Positions 7,939 to 16,954 of a stretch of DNA of 26,255 bases are shown here, piece by piece. Source of the DNA: an uncultured Succinatimonas sp. Lineage in GTDB: Bacteria; Pseudomonadota; Gammaproteobacteria; Enterobacterales; Succinivibrionaceae. Position 1 is the first letter of the stretch. Every line of letters starts with the position of its first letter. Made by a program: the position numbers and the translations under genes. Location of the stretch: positions 1 through 26,255 of the forward strand of contig NZ_CAJKVK010000018.1 of the NCBI RefSeq assembly GCF_905203285.1, read 5' to 3'. The notes under the pieces are model-generated. The model was not told the DNA's origin. It ran no database searches and worked only from the letters and a program-made list of their open reading frames with translations.

Positions 7939-8844
7939 ATGTTAAAAAAGACCCTTGCCTTATTGATATTGCTAGCAGGTGCGGCACAAGCTGCTACTTA
8001 TCCGGTTGACGACAGCACTAAGATTGTCGGCAAGGAAGATACTTATAAAATTTCAGCTACCGGCACCACGACTATGGAGTATGTGGCGGCCCATTATCAG
8101 CTTGGTCTTTCAAATATGATAGAAGCCAATCCTTATGCTGATCCGATTGTTCCTAAAAACGGTACTAATTTGGTAATTCCCGGAAAAGTTATTCTTCCTG
8201 ATACCGTACGCAATGGGATAATTGTAAATTCAGCTGAAATGCGTCTTTATTTTTACCATAACGGACAGGTTGATATTCTGCCTATAGGTATCGGTCAATT
8301 AGGCACAGATACTCCGCTTAATTGGGTAACTTCCGTGCAGCGTAAAAAGGCCGGACCTACATGGACTCCGACAGCGAAGATGCATGCTGAGTACCGCGCT
8401 CGCGGTGAATATTTGCCGGCAGTGTGGCCCGCAGGCCCTGATAATCCCATGGGACTTTACGCTTTATATATAGGAAGACTTTATGCCATTCACGGTACTA
8501 ATGCCGATTTCGGTATCGGTTTGCGCGTAAGTCACGGCTGCGTGCGCCTTAGAAATGAAGATATTGAGTACTTGTTTAATAATGTACCTGTAGGTACCAG
8601 AGTACAGTTTATAAATCGTCCTATTAAATACGCAATTGAAGATAACGGTAATATCTATATTGAAGTTCATCAGCCGTTGTCTCGTACCGAGGACGAGTTT
8701 GAAACTTTTGAAAATATCCCTTTTAGCTTTACCAAAGATGAACTTGAGTTTTTCAAGAACCCTGAAATTAATCAGGAAATTTTAAAGAAAGCCTTGGAGG
8801 AAAGATCGGGACGTCCGGTTTGGCTGAATCCTCCGGAGATTTAA
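7939..8844 (+). CDS. LysM-YkuD L,D-transpeptidase
   Basis: This 301-residue periplasmic enzyme of the ErfK/YbiS/YcfS/YnhG type forms 3-3 peptidoglycan cross-links or attaches protein to peptidoglycan. In order it shows a signal peptide cleaved near AQA (residue 18), a LysM-like segment (about 36-81) and the YkuD catalytic domain. The domain carries HGTN (H185) and SHGCVRL with nucleophile Cys201. The Trp/Pro-rich WTPTAKM stretch at about 142-148 and the closing IEVHQPLS are typical of the enterobacterial enzymes. An acidic C-terminal extension follows residue 255. Sequence does not separate Lpp-attaching from cross-linking members, and no lpp-like gene is visible. The next gene starts 54 bases downstream on the same strand. 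Confidence 0.9.
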   Translation: MLKKTLALLILLAGAAQAATYPVDDSTKIVGKEDTYKISATGTTTMEYVAAHYQLGLSNMIEANPYADPIVPKNGTNLVIPGKVILPDTVRNGIIVNSAEMRLYFYHNGQVDILPIGIGQLGTDTPLNWVTSVQRKKAGPTWTPTAKMHAEYRARGEYLPAVWPAGPDNPMGLYALYIGRLYAIHGTNADFGIGLRVSHGCVRLRNEDIEYLFNNVPVGTRVQFINRPIKYAIEDNGNIYIEVHQPLSRTEDEFETFENIPFSFTKDELEFFKNPEINQEILKKALEERSGRPVWLNPPEI

Positions 8845-8854
8845 TTTAGGTTTT

Positions 8855-8878
8855 GCTTTAAGTTGTTAAAGCTCTTTT
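8855..8878 (+). terminator. Weak hairpin between transpeptidase and passenger-like gene
   Basis: GCTTTAA (8855-8861) pairs with TTAAAGC (8866-8872) around a GTTG loop, followed by TCTTTT. The stem is AT-rich, so it is more likely an attenuator or partial terminator than a full stop between the two genes. Confidence 0.3.
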
Positions 8879-8898
8879 GGATGCTGTAGGTAATAAAG

Positions 8899-11508
8899 AT
8901 GAAAAAAAGCGCTTTAGCCTTATCTGTAGTATTAGCTTTATTCGGTTCCTTGACCGTATTTGCTCAGGATAATGGAGAGGCAAGCGCTTATTCTTTAAAT
9001 GAATCATCACCGGTTTTTGCAAAAGATACCGGAGTGCTTGATAAAGTAACTGATTTGGTAGCATCAGGAGTCGGGCAAAAAAAATCATCTTTAAACAATA
9101 ATATTTTTGTTTACTATCTTGAAAAAGATGAAGCAAAGATAAGTTCTTTTTATAAGACTTTTAATTTAGGACAGGTCCCTCAGGTTAAAGAACAATTTCC
9201 TTTTTTCTTGATTTCGCAGTTAAATCAGGGTTCTGCGTTTTTTTCTTCACTTTTTTCTGCTTTTGAAGATAAGCCCTCTTTGAGGATCCCCATTGTTCTT
9301 GATGATAATTATCAGGATAGAGCCCGTTTTTATGATGTTATTCATAAGAATGGACAATGTCAGGGATTGTCTTATACAGCAGCCAATCTTCTTGGGAAAT
9401 GTAAATCACCTAAATCAGAAGCTTTTGTTCAGTTAAGTCTTACTCATCCGTATGTAACGCAGTTTGGATTATTTAATCAGGAAACTCCTAATTTGCCTGA
9501 TAATTCAGGACGTACCAATTATGCTACGTTGGCGATGATTGCCGATGCGAGATTTTTAGGTGTGGACAGTTCTTTTGACGGTAGTAAATTTAATTTGCCG
9601 TTTACTTCTTTTGATGAAAAAACTTTTGTAAAAGAACATAATCTTTTTTTATCTGAGCTTGGCGGATTGGAAAATAATCGGAGCTTAGTTTTAAATAACA
9701 ATCTTTATTTTTGCGGTGATCATGTAAGTCAGCTGCTTGGAAAAGGAACGCAAGACTCTGTTTTTGATGTAGGAAAAGGCAAGAAGGGAATTCCTCTTGT
9801 TTATGATAAAGAAGGACAGGTTTTTTTAAATTTAAGAAATTCCTTGCTGTCGGATTCACCTTTTAAAAATTATGGTAATTTCCTTGAAATTGAGCTGGCT
9901 TTATTTGAGGACTTAGGTTTTCCGACAAGAACGCGCGCTTTTTACGGTAATAGCATATACGGATCAGGAAGTATTGCAGAGCCTTCTTATTATGAATTGG
10001 AAAGTACTTATTCTTTTTATGACGAGAAAAAACATAGCTATGTAAAAAATTTACCTTCAGAAACTCCATTGGGAGTAGGTTTACATGTCTACGGTGACTA
10101 TAACGATATATTACAAAACGGTAATATTTTTACCGAAGGTTTCGGTGCTTTAGGAATTCGTATTGACGGCAGCAATAATACGATTACCGTACCTCAAGCA
10201 ACGCGAATTATTGCTAACGGTAAAGACGGTAGTGCCGTAGTTTTCAGTTACGGTTCAGGCAATAAAATTAATGTTGACGGCAGACTTATTGCAAATGGCG
10301 AAGACGGTGTTGCCATAAAAGCAAATTTCGGATCTAATGTTCATTCCAATCTTTATGAGAGCAGAGGGTCATATCAGGCCAACCGTACCATTGATTTTAA
10401 GACAGGCCAAAAAGGCTATGATGCCGCTATTTCAACAAGTATTCCTGAAGAGTTGCGCCATCCTGCTGTAGATAAAATCAATATCTCGGGAACCGTTTCA
10501 GGAAAAGGCAGTGCTATTTTTATGGACGGCAGTGCTTTAGTAAAAGAAATCAATTTATTAAAGCGTGCCAATATTTCTGGTGACATCGTTTCATTATGGA
10601 ATTTTGAAACGGATAAAAGCGGTAATTTAGTTAATATTGCTGATGTCGTTGGGTTGATGCTTCCGCTTAAGCTGCAGCTTACAAAAGACGATTTGGATGT
10701 TTATTCTAAAGAAGCGCTTATAAATAATGTTTTGTCTACATCAATAAATATCGGTGCCGACGAGCGTTTTTTATATCATGACAATCCTCATTACTTCGGC
10801 AGCGATCCTGATGCATACATTGATATAGAAGGAAAAATCATCGGTCAGAACATCAATGTGAATGTTTTAGGCGGACAAACCATGCTGCATGGCGCTTTAG
10901 ATATTAATAATCTTTATATAAGAAATTCTAATCTGCGTGTCGATTCACAAAGCGGACGAAATATTGAAGTCAATTCATTGGTCATGGACGGATATGGTGT
11001 TTTGGACTTGTCAAACGGATTTAAAAATCGTTTGATAATTGATAAGCAGCTATCTTTGCATAATGATTCAAGAATAAGAGTTGATGCCGATCTTTCAGGA
11101 CGGATAATTGATGAGTTTGAACTTGATGCGCGATATATTGTCCCGGGACGCAACCTTAATTTGGAGCCGGCTTTAAAATATAACGATCTGCGTCGTCTGG
11201 GCTCTGATCCTAAAGCTTTGTTTAAATTCATATCTAATTTTGTCAGCTCGGCAAACAGCATGTTTTCTAATGTGAATATTTATATTCCATTCCCTAAATA
11301 CGTGTGGGACAGTTCAGGAATGTACGGCAGGGCAATTCGTTATTCTTCTCGAGGCTGCCGTATCGGAGAGTTTTTGGACAATAGTAAAATTCAATCCGAA
11401 AACTTATCTACTTTGCAGATAATTTTCTCTTTTTGCGGATTGATCCTTATGTGCGGCGGAGTTTATTTATATTTCAGGTTCAGTGCGAAGGGAAATAGCG
11501 GACATTAA
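8899..11508 (+). CDS. Secreted passenger-like protein with C-terminal membrane anchor
   Basis: This is an 869-residue protein of unknown function. A signal peptide ends near residue 22 (VFA). Residues about 30-390 form a domain I do not recognise, with a GQCQG motif around Cys154. Around residues 410-560 there are repeats of the form (I/V)-x-(V)-x-G-x-x-IANG-x-DG-x-A followed by FGS-x-N. These resemble the passenger domains of subtilase-type autotransporters as I remember them. More beta-rich sequence follows to about 760. There is no autotransporter beta-barrel and no terminal aromatic residue. Instead the chain ends with one hydrophobic helix (about 838-858) and a short basic tail. No subtilisin GTSMA or trypsin GDSG motif is seen. 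It is probably anchored in the inner membrane with its bulk in the periplasm, unless the tail is a sorting signal. Confidence 0.75.
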   Translation: MKKSALALSVVLALFGSLTVFAQDNGEASAYSLNESSPVFAKDTGVLDKVTDLVASGVGQKKSSLNNNIFVYYLEKDEAKISSFYKTFNLGQVPQVKEQFPFFLISQLNQGSAFFSSLFSAFEDKPSLRIPIVLDDNYQDRARFYDVIHKNGQCQGLSYTAANLLGKCKSPKSEAFVQLSLTHPYVTQFGLFNQETPNLPDNSGRTNYATLAMIADARFLGVDSSFDGSKFNLPFTSFDEKTFVKEHNLFLSELGGLENNRSLVLNNNLYFCGDHVSQLLGKGTQDSVFDVGKGKKGIPLVYDKEGQVFLNLRNSLLSDSPFKNYGNFLEIELALFEDLGFPTRTRAFYGNSIYGSGSIAEPSYYELESTYSFYDEKKHSYVKNLPSETPLGVGLHVYGDYNDILQNGNIFTEGFGALGIRIDGSNNTITVPQATRIIANGKDGSAVVFSYGSGNKINVDGRLIANGEDGVAIKANFGSNVHSNLYESRGSYQANRTIDFKTGQKGYDAAISTSIPEELRHPAVDKINISGTVSGKGSAIFMDGSALVKEINLLKRANISGDIVSLWNFETDKSGNLVNIADVVGLMLPLKLQLTKDDLDVYSKEALINNVLSTSINIGADERFLYHDNPHYFGSDPDAYIDIEGKIIGQNINVNVLGGQTMLHGALDINNLYIRNSNLRVDSQSGRNIEVNSLVMDGYGVLDLSNGFKNRLIIDKQLSLHNDSRIRVDADLSGRIIDEFELDARYIVPGRNLNLEPALKYNDLRRLGSDPKALFKFISNFVSSANSMFSNVNIYIPFPKYVWDSSGMYGRAIRYSSRGCRIGEFLDNSKIQSENLSTLQIIFSFCGLILMCGGVYLYFRFSAKGNSGH

Positions 11509-11515
11509 CTTACAA

Positions 11516-11543
11516 TATGCGGAAAATTTTGTTTTTCCGCATA
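11516..11543. terminator. Convergent hairpin between passenger-like gene and lnt
   Basis: TATGCGGAAAA (11516-11526) pairs perfectly with TTTTCCGCATA (11533-11543) over a 6-base loop. It sits between two convergent stop codons (11508 and 11550). The A/T half of the stem can act as the U-tract in either direction, so it probably terminates both transcripts. Confidence 0.6.
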
Positions 11544-11549
11544 AATCAT

Positions 11550-13145
11550 TTAGGGCCTTATTAAACTGCGTAAGTTTTCATCAAGTTTTGAGCTGTGATG
11601 ATTGCGGATAATAAATCCGCAGCAAAATACTATAAACAGCATTATTAAGAAAGGAATATTGCCAAAGCGCGCATAAGGCGTAAGTCCTTTTGTTAAAGTA
11701 ACTTGACTTGAAAGCACGGAAGCTTCATCTGCCGGAATACTGGCTATATTGCCTTGTGCATCAATAATTGCGGTTACCCCGTTGTTGGTGGAGCGCAAAA
11801 TAGGTTTTTGCAGTTCAAGGGCTCTTATCTTTGCTATCGCCAAATGCTCAAGAGGTCCGCGCGTCTTACCGAACCACCCGTCGTTTGACACCATAACGAT
11901 ACCGTTTATTTCTGCATTATCAGCATTGCGGATAAGCTCCGGAAATATAGATTCATAGCAAATAACCGGCAAAAGATTAAATGAAAAGACATTAAATGGA
12001 TCTTGCTGTTCCTGACCTTTTGAGAAACCGGACATAGGAAAGTTGAAAATAGAGCCTAAGGGGCGTAAATATTTTTCAAACGGAACGATTTCTCCAAAAG
12101 GCACTAAATGCTTTTTGTCATAGCGGGCAAGATTATCAAATGAAAAATTGTCTTTATCCCCTAACAGAATCATTGAGTTAAAGCTTTCTTTGGTGTCTAA
12201 GTCAATGTGCTGAATTCCGGTTATAAGTCGGGCGCTTTCGTTGTTTACAACAGCGTTTAAATCATTAAGAAGTCCGCCGCATTCCTCTATATATAAAGGA
12301 ATTGATGATTCTGACCAGACAATAAGGGTATTGGGTTTTACGTAAGGCTCGGTTAAATTCCAATATTTGCCGATGCTCGGCATTATGTGTTTAGGATCCC
12401 ATTTGACTTCCGGCTGTATATTTCCTTGGACTAAAACGACGTTTAATGTACCGGAATCAACAGTAAAGCGGATCCCCATGGTAAGAATTCCGAAAACAAA
12501 AATGATGCCTGCAGCCGGTAAATATAAAAAACGTCTTGTAGCGGTTAAGGCTAAAGCTCCGACAAAAATATAGGCAAGAAGGTTAATGCCGCGGACTCCG
12601 ATTAGCGGAGCGTAAGAAGAAAAAGGCCCCGTTTGCATGGCATTGCCTATATACATCCAAGGAAAACCGCTAAATAAATAGCCTACAATAAAATCTGCAA
12701 GGCAAAAGCTTACCGGCATAAAACATGCAATAGCTGATGTTTTTACCTTTTTGGCAATGACAAATGAAATTACGGCACAAAGAGCGTAGGGAAGCGCTAA
12801 ATAAAAAGAAAAAAGGATTTCTATTGTTAACGATGCGAAAATCGGCAATTTGCCGAAATCTTCCATTACGAAATTAAGCCAGGAAAGGGTTACTGCGTTT
12901 TGAACGGCAAAAAATAGGAGAACGGCAAAGAATAGCTGTTTTTTGGTATCAAGATTAAAACACAGTAAAAAAAGCAGAAAATAAGCGGCAAGTATGGCAA
13001 CAAAACTTGAATACGGAGCGAATCCGAAACTTGCTAAAAATCCTGCTGCGGCCGTACTTAAAATAATGCCTTTTTTAGAAGTAAAAAAGGCTTTTAGTAC
13101 GGCAAGATTATTGATGTTATCGAGAAATTTTCGAATAAAAATCAT
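11550..13145 (-). CDS. lnt: Apolipoprotein N-acyltransferase
   Basis: This 531-residue inner-membrane enzyme adds the third acyl chain to lipoproteins, using phospholipid as donor. The N-terminal half carries about six membrane segments. The C-terminal nitrilase-like domain in the periplasm starts near VVLVQGNIQPEVKWD (about 236). The catalytic triad is visible: Glu279 in WSESSIP, Lys344 in YDKKHLVPFGE and Cys396 in PVICYES. A last hydrophobic segment precedes the basic tail. It is the final gene of the miaB-lnt run, beginning 1 nt after the corC stop with CAGGAA as ribosome site. It is slightly longer than the roughly 512 residues of E. coli Lnt. Confidence 0.96.
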   Translation of the reverse strand: MIFIRKFLDNINNLAVLKAFFTSKKGIILSTAAAGFLASFGFAPYSSFVAILAAYFLLFLLCFNLDTKKQLFFAVLLFFAVQNAVTLSWLNFVMEDFGKLPIFASLTIEILFSFYLALPYALCAVISFVIAKKVKTSAIACFMPVSFCLADFIVGYLFSGFPWMYIGNAMQTGPFSSYAPLIGVRGINLLAYIFVGALALTATRRFLYLPAAGIIFVFGILTMGIRFTVDSGTLNVVLVQGNIQPEVKWDPKHIMPSIGKYWNLTEPYVKPNTLIVWSESSIPLYIEECGGLLNDLNAVVNNESARLITGIQHIDLDTKESFNSMILLGDKDNFSFDNLARYDKKHLVPFGEIVPFEKYLRPLGSIFNFPMSGFSKGQEQQDPFNVFSFNLLPVICYESIFPELIRNADNAEINGIVMVSNDGWFGKTRGPLEHLAIAKIRALELQKPILRSTNNGVTAIIDAQGNIASIPADEASVLSSQVTLTKGLTPYARFGNIPFLIMLFIVFCCGFIIRNHHSSKLDENLRSLIRP

Positions 13146-13146
13146 T

Positions 13147-14004
13147 TTATTCCTGGACTGCTGTCTGCTGTTCTTTACGTACCTGCAGTAATTGAACCTG
13201 ACGATGAGTGGCGCTTAATACTTTAAAGCTAAAGCCGTTGATGCTGACGCTTTCATCCTTTTGCGGAAGATGACCTAAAGCATGGATTACCATGCCGGCT
13301 ACGGTATCAACGTCAACTTTGGGCAAAGTGGTTTTAAAGAAATCGTTAAAAGCTTCAATGGGAGTCTGACCTTTTATCAGGTAAGAATCATCCGCGCTTT
13401 TTATGATATCGTCGGTTAACGTTTCTTCTTCGTCATCATATTCGTCGCCGATATCACCGACGATGAGTTCCAAAATATCTTCGATGGTTACAAGACCGCA
13501 TACTCCGCCGAATTCATCGACTACGACAGCCATGTGAAAACGGTTTTCCTGAAATTCGCGCAGCATGGAATCAACCCGCTTGAATTCGGGAACGATTACC
13601 AAAGGATGAACCAACTTATCTACGGTAGGTTTGTTTTCATCTGAACTTATGGCATAAGGCAGTAAATCTTTAGCCAATAGAATACCGATGATGTGATCTT
13701 TATCTTCACAGATTACCGGATAGCGGGAGTGACGGTATTTTGCAATGATCTTAACAGCGTCCTCGATACTGCAGTTACTGTCGATAGTAATCATCTGCGA
13801 GCGCGGGATCATGATATCGCAAAGACGGCGCTTGGAGATTTCAAAAACTCCTGAAATCATGCTTTCAGTATCGTCATCGATGATATCGCGATCGCTTGCA
13901 TCTTTAATCATGTCTGCAAGCTCGCCTTTATCGTTTGGTTTTATTCCATGCAGTAAGCGGTTTATAAAATGTGCACTTTTGGTTTTCAGACTGTCAGAAC
14001 TCAT
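13147..14004 (-). CDS. corC: CorC/YbeX-family CBS-domain protein
   Basis: This is a 285-residue cytoplasmic protein. An N-terminal region with GELADMIKDASDRDIID leads into DIMIPRSQM, followed by two CBS domains. The first runs about 65-125 with YRHSRYPV; the second about 130-190 with FHMAVVVDEFGGVCGLVTIEDILE. The C-terminal CorC/HlyC transporter-associated domain runs about 205-275. The family was named for magnesium/cobalt efflux. Its YbeX members are tied genetically to ribosome metabolism, and its place beside ybeY and phoH fits the latter. AAGGAA upstream gives a ribosome site. Spacing is 1 nt to lnt and 13 nt from ybeY. Confidence 0.93.
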   Translation of the reverse strand: MSSDSLKTKSAHFINRLLHGIKPNDKGELADMIKDASDRDIIDDDTESMISGVFEISKRRLCDIMIPRSQMITIDSNCSIEDAVKIIAKYRHSRYPVICEDKDHIIGILLAKDLLPYAISSDENKPTVDKLVHPLVIVPEFKRVDSMLREFQENRFHMAVVVDEFGGVCGLVTIEDILELIVGDIGDEYDDEEETLTDDIIKSADDSYLIKGQTPIEAFNDFFKTTLPKVDVDTVAGMVIHALGHLPQKDESVSINGFSFKVLSATHRQVQLLQVRKEQQTAVQE

Positions 14005-14017
14005 AGAAAAAATTTCC

Positions 14018-14491
14018 TTAGTTGTTTGTTAAATCGCCGTACGGATCGGGATAACCAAGTTTTGTTATGATTTTAACCTCAAGAGGTTCCATTTTGGCGG
14101 CATCTTTTGCTTCAATGTGATCGTAGCCTAAAAGATGCAGGCATCCGTGAACTATTAAATGGGCAAAATGCTCTTTGTATGTTTTGTCCTGGGCTTTTGC
14201 CTCTTTTCTGACGATTTCGTCGCAGATTATGAGGTCGCCAAGTAAAGGAAGTTCCACTACGTCAGGACATTCAAAGGGAAAAGATAAAATATTAGTGGGG
14301 GAGTCTTTGTGGCGATAGTCCCGGTTTAACTCTTGAATTTCATCAGGGGCAACGATTCTTACGGTAATTTCACTGTCTTTATGATAGTCAGCACCGCTAA
14401 GGGCACTTTTTGCCCATAATGTAAGCTCTTCAATATCAGGTAATGGCTCTTTTTGATCAATTGCCACCTGTAAATCGATATTTACGTTCAT
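14018..14491 (-). CDS. ybeY: Endoribonuclease YbeY
   Basis: This 157-residue single-strand endoribonuclease acts in 16S rRNA 3'-end maturation and ribosome quality control. The metal site H-x3-H-x5-H is complete: His115, His119 and His125 in HLIVHGCLHLLGYDH. The upstream NRDYRHKDSPTNILSFPF stretch is the conserved family core. The length matches the family. The gene lies 12 nt after phoH and 13 nt before corC, the usual gammaproteobacterial order. The ribosome site before its ATG is weak, which suggests coupling to phoH translation. Confidence 0.96.
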   Translation of the reverse strand: MNVNIDLQVAIDQKEPLPDIEELTLWAKSALSGADYHKDSEITVRIVAPDEIQELNRDYRHKDSPTNILSFPFECPDVVELPLLGDLIICDEIVRKEAKAQDKTYKEHFAHLIVHGCLHLLGYDHIEAKDAAKMEPLEVKIITKLGYPDPYGDLTNN

Positions 14492-14503
14492 TTTTAATAG
14501 CCG

Positions 14504-15586
14504 TTAAATTCCGTTATCTTTTGTCAAATCATTATTTTCTTTATCTTTTAATTCCCGATACGCTTTTTTGCGCTCTTCTTCTTTTTTATCGTAAAGTTCA
14601 TAGGCATTAACTATAGCTGCCACTACCGGATGTCGTACCACATCTCTTGATTCAAAGAAAGAAAAGCCGATGCTGTCAACGTCTTTTAAAACTTCAAGAG
14701 CATGCTTTAGTCCGGATTTTATATGTTTTGGCAAGTCAATTTGACTTGGGTCTCCGGTTATTACAGCTTTGGAGTTAAAGCCGATGCGAGTTAAGAACAT
14801 TTTCATTTGCTCAATGGTAGTGTTCTGCGCCTCGTCAAGGATAATGAAAGAATCATTTAAGGTTCGACCGCGCATATAAGCAAGCGGAGCGATTTCAATG
14901 ATTTGTCTTTCGATAAATTTTTCAACTTTTTCAAAGCCGAGCATTTCAAATAAAGCGTCATATAGAGGACGCAGGTAGGGATCGACTTTTTGAGAAAGAT
15001 CGCCGGGTAAAAATCCGAGTTTCTCTCCGGCTTCAACGGCAGGACGGGTAAGAATAATGCGTCTTACTTCGTTGCGTTCAAGAGCGTCTACGGCGGCAGC
15101 TACTGCTAAAAAGGTTTTTCCGGTACCGGCAGGGCCGACACCGAAGCATACGTCGTGGGTATTGATTGCACTTATATAAGTGCTTTGATTTTCGGTACGG
15201 GCTTTGACCGTTCCGCGTTTGGTTTTAAAAGAGGATGCTTTGGCGTAAAGGTTATCAATAGAACCTCTGTTTTTCTCCTCCTCTTTATTACTTTCCAGTT
15301 TTATCCTTTCAAGGATGGCAAGATGGACTTTTTCAGGGGTTATATCCTGAATTTTATTGCTTTTACCGATAGGTGCCGTCTCAACGTAAAGATTTTTAAT
15401 AATGTATTCAGCGTCTTTGCAGGCTTTGTGCTCTCCTTCAATATGGAAATGAGAGCCGCTGTAAGCAATGGTTACACCAAGCCTTTTTTGAATTTGAACT
15501 AAGTTTTCATCTTCAGGACCGATTAAGTACGCAAGACGATTTTTGTCTATAGGTTCTAAGATGAAATCTAAATGGTTATTTTTCAT
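14504..15586 (-). CDS. ybeZ: PhoH-family ATPase YbeZ
   Basis: This 360-residue cytoplasmic P-loop ATPase partners YbeY in RNA metabolism. An N-terminal KH-like segment (about 15-70) precedes the PhoH ATPase domain. Walker A is GPAGTGKT (151-158), Walker B is FIILDEAQN with D251 and E252, and the TRPAVEAGEKLGFLPGD signature (180-196) is typical. The C-terminal KKEEERKKAYRELKDKEN stretch is charged and probably flexible. It starts 3 nt after the miaB stop with no strong Shine-Dalgarno, so it is probably translated by coupling. The family carries the PhoH name from phosphate-regulated E. coli PhoH, but this operon member is not known to be part of phosphonate metabolism. Confidence 0.95.
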   Translation of the reverse strand: MKNNHLDFILEPIDKNRLAYLIGPEDENLVQIQKRLGVTIAYSGSHFHIEGEHKACKDAEYIIKNLYVETAPIGKSNKIQDITPEKVHLAILERIKLESNKEEEKNRGSIDNLYAKASSFKTKRGTVKARTENQSTYISAINTHDVCFGVGPAGTGKTFLAVAAAVDALERNEVRRIILTRPAVEAGEKLGFLPGDLSQKVDPYLRPLYDALFEMLGFEKVEKFIERQIIEIAPLAYMRGRTLNDSFIILDEAQNTTIEQMKMFLTRIGFNSKAVITGDPSQIDLPKHIKSGLKHALEVLKDVDSIGFSFFESRDVVRHPVVAAIVNAYELYDKKEEERKKAYRELKDKENNDLTKDNGI

Positions 15587-15589
15587 AAT

Positions 15590-16948
15590 TTATTTAATTA
15601 ATTGGCCTTTTAATGTATGAGACATGACCTTTATTATATCGACATCTACCATTGAGCCGATAAGATCGGTACTGCCTTCAAATACAACAATACGGTTATT
15701 TGAGGCTCTGCCTTTAAGTTCATTGGCATCTTTACGCGAAACGCCTTCAATTAAGACCCGCTGGCGGGTATTGAGCATTTTTTGGCTGTAGGTTAAAGCA
15801 TACTCTTCAAGGCGGGCCTGCAGAGTATACAAACGTGATTTTTTGACTTCTGCTGAAATCGGATCTTCAAGAACCGCAGCGGGTGTTCCCGGGCGTTTTG
15901 AGTAAATAAAGCTGAAACTTTGATCGAATTTTATGTCATCGACAAGACGCATTGTTTCTGCAAAATCAGCATCGGTTTCACCGGGGAAGCCTACGATAAT
16001 GTCGGTTGACACATGGATTTGGGGACGCGCTTTGCGAAGCTTTTCTATAAGCTCACGATAAGAATCAGAGGTATAGCGGCGGCGCATCAATTCAAGGATT
16101 CTGTCTGAGCCGCTTTGTACGGGAATATGTACGGCATCGGCAATCACATCAAGGTCGGCAAATGCCTGAACGATATCATCGGTAAATTCCATCGGATTTG
16201 ATGTGGTAAAGCGTAAACGCTCAACTCCGTTAATCGCTGCAATTTCATATAAAAGTTCGCTAAAGGAACAGGTAAATCCGTTATCACTGATACCGCGATA
16301 TGAATTGACGTTTTGTCCTAACAGATGAATTTCTTTTACGCCGTTTGCGATATGAAGTTTAATTTCATCAAGGATGTCTTTTTCAGGACGAGATTCTTCC
16401 TCGCCGCGGGTATAGGGAACTATGCAGTATGAGCATTTGTTTGAGCATCCTTCCATAATCGTGACGAAAGCTGACGGACCGCGTCTGCCGGGATTTGGCA
16501 ATGAGTCGAACTTTTCAAGGGCATCGCCTTTGACGTCAACTATCGGTTTACCGGTATTAAGAAATTCACGAATCATATCCGGTAAACGATGAACGGTTCT
16601 GGGGCCGAAGACGATATTTACATTTTTATCAAACTCAATAATATCCTGGGCAAGTTCAGAACCTACGCATCCGCCTAATGCAATGACGGTATTTTCATTG
16701 ATAATGCCTTTGGCTTTCCAGCTTGCGATTTGATTGAAAACTTTATCTTCAGCTTTGGCACGGACAGCACAGGTAACTAAGACGATAATATCGGCGTTAT
16801 CAGGCTGACTTGTTTCCATAAAACCTGAACTTGCAAGCAAGTCGCGAATGCGGTCAGCATCATAAACATTCATTTGGCAGCCCCAGACAGCTACGTGAAA
16901 GCTGCCTACAGGCATTATAGGGGTGCTGTTAAATTTAAAATCTTGCAT
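15590..16948 (-). CDS. miaB: tRNA methylthiotransferase MiaB
   Basis: This 452-residue radical-SAM enzyme converts i6A37 to ms2i6A37 in tRNAs reading UNN codons. The N-terminal methylthiotransferase domain has its auxiliary-cluster cysteines at C24 (WGCQMN), C60 (TCAVR) and C94 (GGCVG). The radical-SAM cluster is C168, C172 and C175 in GCSNKCSYC. The C-terminal TRAM region runs from about 385. The start codon lies 6 nt past the fic stop. The bases between (AAAAAT) and the end of fic contain no Shine-Dalgarno, so translation may rely on ribosomes finishing fic. The family length is about 440-475 residues, so the protein is full length. Confidence 0.96.
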   Translation of the reverse strand: MQDFKFNSTPIMPVGSFHVAVWGCQMNVYDADRIRDLLASSGFMETSQPDNADIIVLVTCAVRAKAEDKVFNQIASWKAKGIINENTVIALGGCVGSELAQDIIEFDKNVNIVFGPRTVHRLPDMIREFLNTGKPIVDVKGDALEKFDSLPNPGRRGPSAFVTIMEGCSNKCSYCIVPYTRGEEESRPEKDILDEIKLHIANGVKEIHLLGQNVNSYRGISDNGFTCSFSELLYEIAAINGVERLRFTTSNPMEFTDDIVQAFADLDVIADAVHIPVQSGSDRILELMRRRYTSDSYRELIEKLRKARPQIHVSTDIIVGFPGETDADFAETMRLVDDIKFDQSFSFIYSKRPGTPAAVLEDPISAEVKKSRLYTLQARLEEYALTYSQKMLNTRQRVLIEGVSRKDANELKGRASNNRIVVFEGSTDLIGSMVDVDIIKVMSHTLKGQLIK

Positions 16949-16954
16949 ATTTTT

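Noticed and set aside
9519..10069. Several antisense open frames inside the passenger-like gene, and others elsewhere opposite real genes
   Set aside because: They lie fully within confidently coding genes, have no ribosome sites or recognisable domains, and reflect low stop density opposite biased codons.
8899..11508. Complete autotransporter
   Set aside because: There is no C-terminal beta-barrel or terminal aromatic residue. The end is a single hydrophobic helix with a basic tail.
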